NCBI GenBank assembly: GCA_003486945.1
Contig: DNFL01000150.1
Span: forward strand, 6,304-21,111
Length of the DNA: 14,808 bases
Direction: 5' to 3'
Source: Hyphomonas sp.
Lineage (GTDB): Bacteria > Pseudomonadota > Alphaproteobacteria > Caulobacterales > Hyphomonadaceae
Position 1 is the first letter of the stretch. Each line of letters opens with the position of its first letter. Below are positions 12,918-14,808 of the stretch, piece by piece. Position numbers and translations under genes: made by a program. Below the pieces are notes generated by a model. The model did no database searches. It saw only the letters and a list, made by a program, of their open reading frames with translations, and was not told the origin of the DNA.

Positions 12918-14747
12918 CTACCAGCCGCATTCCTGTCCTTCGTTCTGTTCCTTCAGGTAAACGATCAGCGGATCGAAATACTCGATGATCGCCGAGCCAT
13001 CCATCGTGCGCGTGCCCGTGAACTTCTCCAGCGTGTCCGGCCAGGGCTGCGACATGCCGGCTTCCAGCATGTCGTTGAAGCGCTTGCCGACTTCCTTGTT
13101 CCCGTAGATCGAACAGCGGTGCAGCGGACCTTCCCATCCGGCCTGCTCGCACGCGGCCTTGTGGAACTGGAACTGCATGATGAAGCTCAGGAAGTAGCGC
13201 AGGTAAGGCGTGTTGCCCGGAATGTGATACTTCGCTCCCGGATCAAACGCATCCGCCGGCCGCTCGCCGGGCGGGACGATGCCCTGGTTCTTCGTGCGCA
13301 GGTCCCACCACGCCTTGTTGTAGTCTTCCGGCTTCGTCGCACCCGACAGCACGCCCCAGCGCCAGCCATCCACCGTGATGGCAAACGGCAGGAAGGCAAT
13401 CTTGTCGAGTGCGGCCTGCATCAGCAGCGCCGTATCCGCATCCGGCCCCGGCATTTCCTCTGCCGTGATCAGCCCGATCTGGCGCAGGTATTCCGGCGTG
13501 ATCGACAGCGCTACAAAGTCGCCGATCGCTTCGTGGAAGCCATCATGCGCGCCGTTCTTGTAAAGGAAATCCTGATCCTTGTAGGCGCGCTGATAGTAAT
13601 TGTGCCCCAGTTCATGGTGCACCGTGTAGAAGTCTTCGGAGTTCACCTGTGTGCACATCTTGATGCGCACATCTTCCTCGTCATCGAGGTCCCAGGCCGA
13701 CGCGTGGCATTGCACCTCGCGCCCTTCCGGCTGCACGATCATCGAGCGTTCCCAGAATGTCTGCGGCAGCGGATCCAGCCCCAGCGACACGAAGAAGGCC
13801 TCCGCCGTCTCCACCATCTTCACCGGCGTATAGCCCTGCGCGACAAGGCGCTGCGTCACATCATATTGCACCGGCGCCGTCGGCGGCTGCACGATGTCAT
13901 AGATGCCCGACCATTGCTGCGCCCACATATTGCCCAAGAGGTCCGCCCGGATCGGTCCGGTCGCGGGCTGAACCGCGTCGCCATAGCGCTGGTTGAGTTT
14001 CGTGCGCGTGTAGCAATGCAGCTCCTTGTAGAGCGGCTCCACCTGACCCCACAGGCGCTGCACTTCAGCTTCCATCTCCGCTGGCGGCATGTCGTAGTTC
14101 GACAGCCACATCTGGTCGAGGCTCGGATAGCCCAGCTCGCGCGCGCCCTCGTTGGCGATATTCACCATGCGGGCATAATTGTCCTTCATCGGCGGCGAGA
14201 TCGTGTGCCAGCCTTCCCAGACGGTCTTTAATTCCGCCGGATTGCGCGACGCGCTCATGATGTTTGACGCTTCGGTCAGCGTGATCATCCGGCCTTTGTA
14301 TTCAAACTTGCCGGTGCCGTAGGTCGCGTCCAGCCCGGTGGTGATCTCTGCCAACTCCTCCGCGGCGCCTTCGCGCGACGGGGCAGGGATGGTGATGCCG
14401 CTGCGCAGGATACGGATTTTCCGGCCCAGGTCAGGCGGCAGCGTGTTGACGTCAAACTGCTTGGACTCGTTCGCCAGCGCCACAACCAGCTTCGTGGCCT
14501 TCGCCCCGGCTTCGGCCGCAGCGGCATTGGTTTCCGGCGTGATGTTGGTCGCCTGGTTCCAATAGGCCTGCGCCGCTTCCCGGTTCATCGCGGCAAGTTC
14601 GGTTTCCACCCGCGTGAGGAATGCACGCGCCTCGATTGCGGCCTCTTCGGCGGCAATCGCGTCGGCGCTCACGCGGTCCTGGCCACCGCAGGCAACAAGC
14701 ACAAGGCCAAGCGCGGCAGCGCTGACCGATTTCAACAGACTGGACAT
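12918..14747 (-). CDS. M2 family dipeptidyl carboxypeptidase lipoprotein (ACE-like)
   Basis: A 609-residue bacterial homologue of angiotensin-converting enzyme, a zinc peptidase that removes C-terminal dipeptides. The N-terminus is a lipoprotein signal peptide with lipobox LVAC (Cys20), so the enzyme is probably anchored to the membrane facing the periplasm. The zinc site is HHELGH with His378, Glu379 and His382, and Glu406 in HEAIGD as third ligand. KYHIPGNTPYLRYFLSF carries His508, Arg517 and Tyr518, matching ACE substrate and transition-state residues His513, Arg522 and Tyr523. Several cysteines (245, 348, 365, 533, 545) sit in ACE-like places and may form disulfides. Length fits a single ACE domain. 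GGGAGG lies ten bases before the ATG. It converges with the exported-protein gene. Natural substrate unknown. Confidence 0.95.
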   Translation of the reverse strand: MSSLLKSVSAAALGLVLVACGGQDRVSADAIAAEEAAIEARAFLTRVETELAAMNREAAQAYWNQATNITPETNAAAAEAGAKATKLVVALANESKQFDVNTLPPDLGRKIRILRSGITIPAPSREGAAEELAEITTGLDATYGTGKFEYKGRMITLTEASNIMSASRNPAELKTVWEGWHTISPPMKDNYARMVNIANEGARELGYPSLDQMWLSNYDMPPAEMEAEVQRLWGQVEPLYKELHCYTRTKLNQRYGDAVQPATGPIRADLLGNMWAQQWSGIYDIVQPPTAPVQYDVTQRLVAQGYTPVKMVETAEAFFVSLGLDPLPQTFWERSMIVQPEGREVQCHASAWDLDDEEDVRIKMCTQVNSEDFYTVHHELGHNYYQRAYKDQDFLYKNGAHDGFHEAIGDFVALSITPEYLRQIGLITAEEMPGPDADTALLMQAALDKIAFLPFAITVDGWRWGVLSGATKPEDYNKAWWDLRTKNQGIVPPGERPADAFDPGAKYHIPGNTPYLRYFLSFIMQFQFHKAACEQAGWEGPLHRCSIYGNKEVGKRFNDMLEAGMSQPWPDTLEKFTGTRTMDGSAIIEYFDPLIVYLKEQNEGQECGW

Positions 14748-14774
14748 GGAAAAAGCCCTCCCTGGGTTTTCCCC

Positions 14775-14803
14775 AGCAGACAGCGAACCGGCCCTTACGT
14801 CAA
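14775..14803 (-). promoter_or_regulatory. Possible promoter of the M2 peptidase gene
   Basis: On the minus strand TTGACG (plus-strand 14798-14803) is followed by 17 bases and TCTGCT (14775-14780), about 28 bp before the ATG. The -35 matches those proposed for groESL and rpsD; the -10 is weak. The remaining sequence to the window edge is too short to show another gene. Confidence 0.35.
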
Positions 14804-14808
14804 TTCGG

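Noticed and set aside
12900..14231. A long plus-strand open frame of 443 codons opposite the M2 peptidase gene
   Set aside because: It is antisense to a complete, well-conserved gene, is very rich in Arg and His, matches no family, and has no ribosome binding site. Long antisense frames are expected in high-GC coding DNA.

Overview
The window looks like a chromosomal housekeeping stretch from an alphaproteobacterium, most likely in or near the Hyphomonadaceae/Caulobacterales. I infer this from high GC with strong GC bias at third codon positions, a groESL operon with a CIRCE operator, a Usg-family gene, a DUF2807 (head GIN) secreted protein, a bacterial ACE-like M2 peptidase lipoprotein, and near-universal purine-rich Shine-Dalgarno sites. 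I see no transposase, integrase, phage gene, CRISPR array, tRNA or rRNA. The taxonomic call is inference and was not checked against a database.

Layout. 1-981: groEL (cut by the window edge) and groES read leftward from a sigma70-like promoter with a CIRCE element just downstream; a second, degenerate CIRCE-like element lies about 110 bp further upstream. 982-3541 (rightward): a small Usg-family gene, a two-helix membrane GGDEF diguanylate cyclase, and a class III CoA-transferase whose ribosome binding site lies in a perfect 8-bp hairpin. 3538-4356 (leftward): an SDR dehydrogenase whose stop codon shares a CTAG with the CoA-transferase stop. 4523-6043 (rightward): rpsD, a strong terminator, then a class III-like PPK2 polyphosphate kinase starting only 19 bp after the terminator. 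5952-8082 (leftward): a DUF2807 exported repeat protein whose frame runs antisense into the ppk2 3' end, and a GlxA-type AraC regulator with a DJ-1/PfpI domain. The regulator is divergent from 8149-8856, an isonitrile-hydratase-like DJ-1/PfpI enzyme. 8838-11691 (leftward): a probable operon grxD, GNAT-fold protein, rimO. 11916-12836 (rightward): an exported protein of unknown function. 12918-14747 (leftward): an M2 dipeptidyl carboxypeptidase lipoprotein. The last two converge on a strong bidirectional terminator.

How the genes fit together. The clearest functional links are groES/groEL under HrcA-CIRCE control; the monothiol glutaredoxin GrxD (Fe-S cluster carrier) with RimO (an enzyme carrying two Fe-S clusters); and the divergent pair of a DJ-1-domain regulator with a DJ-1-domain enzyme. 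Two unlinked promoter regions, before the DUF2807 gene and before the 306-residue exported protein, share TATCGATA palindromes and an 11-base leader word, which suggests a common regulator. I did not find a clearly new multi-gene system. The most interesting items are regulatory or architectural: the doubled CIRCE, the shared TATCGATA signals, the hairpin over the CoA-transferase start, the rpsD-ppk2 terminator spacing, and the antisense tail of the DUF2807 gene.
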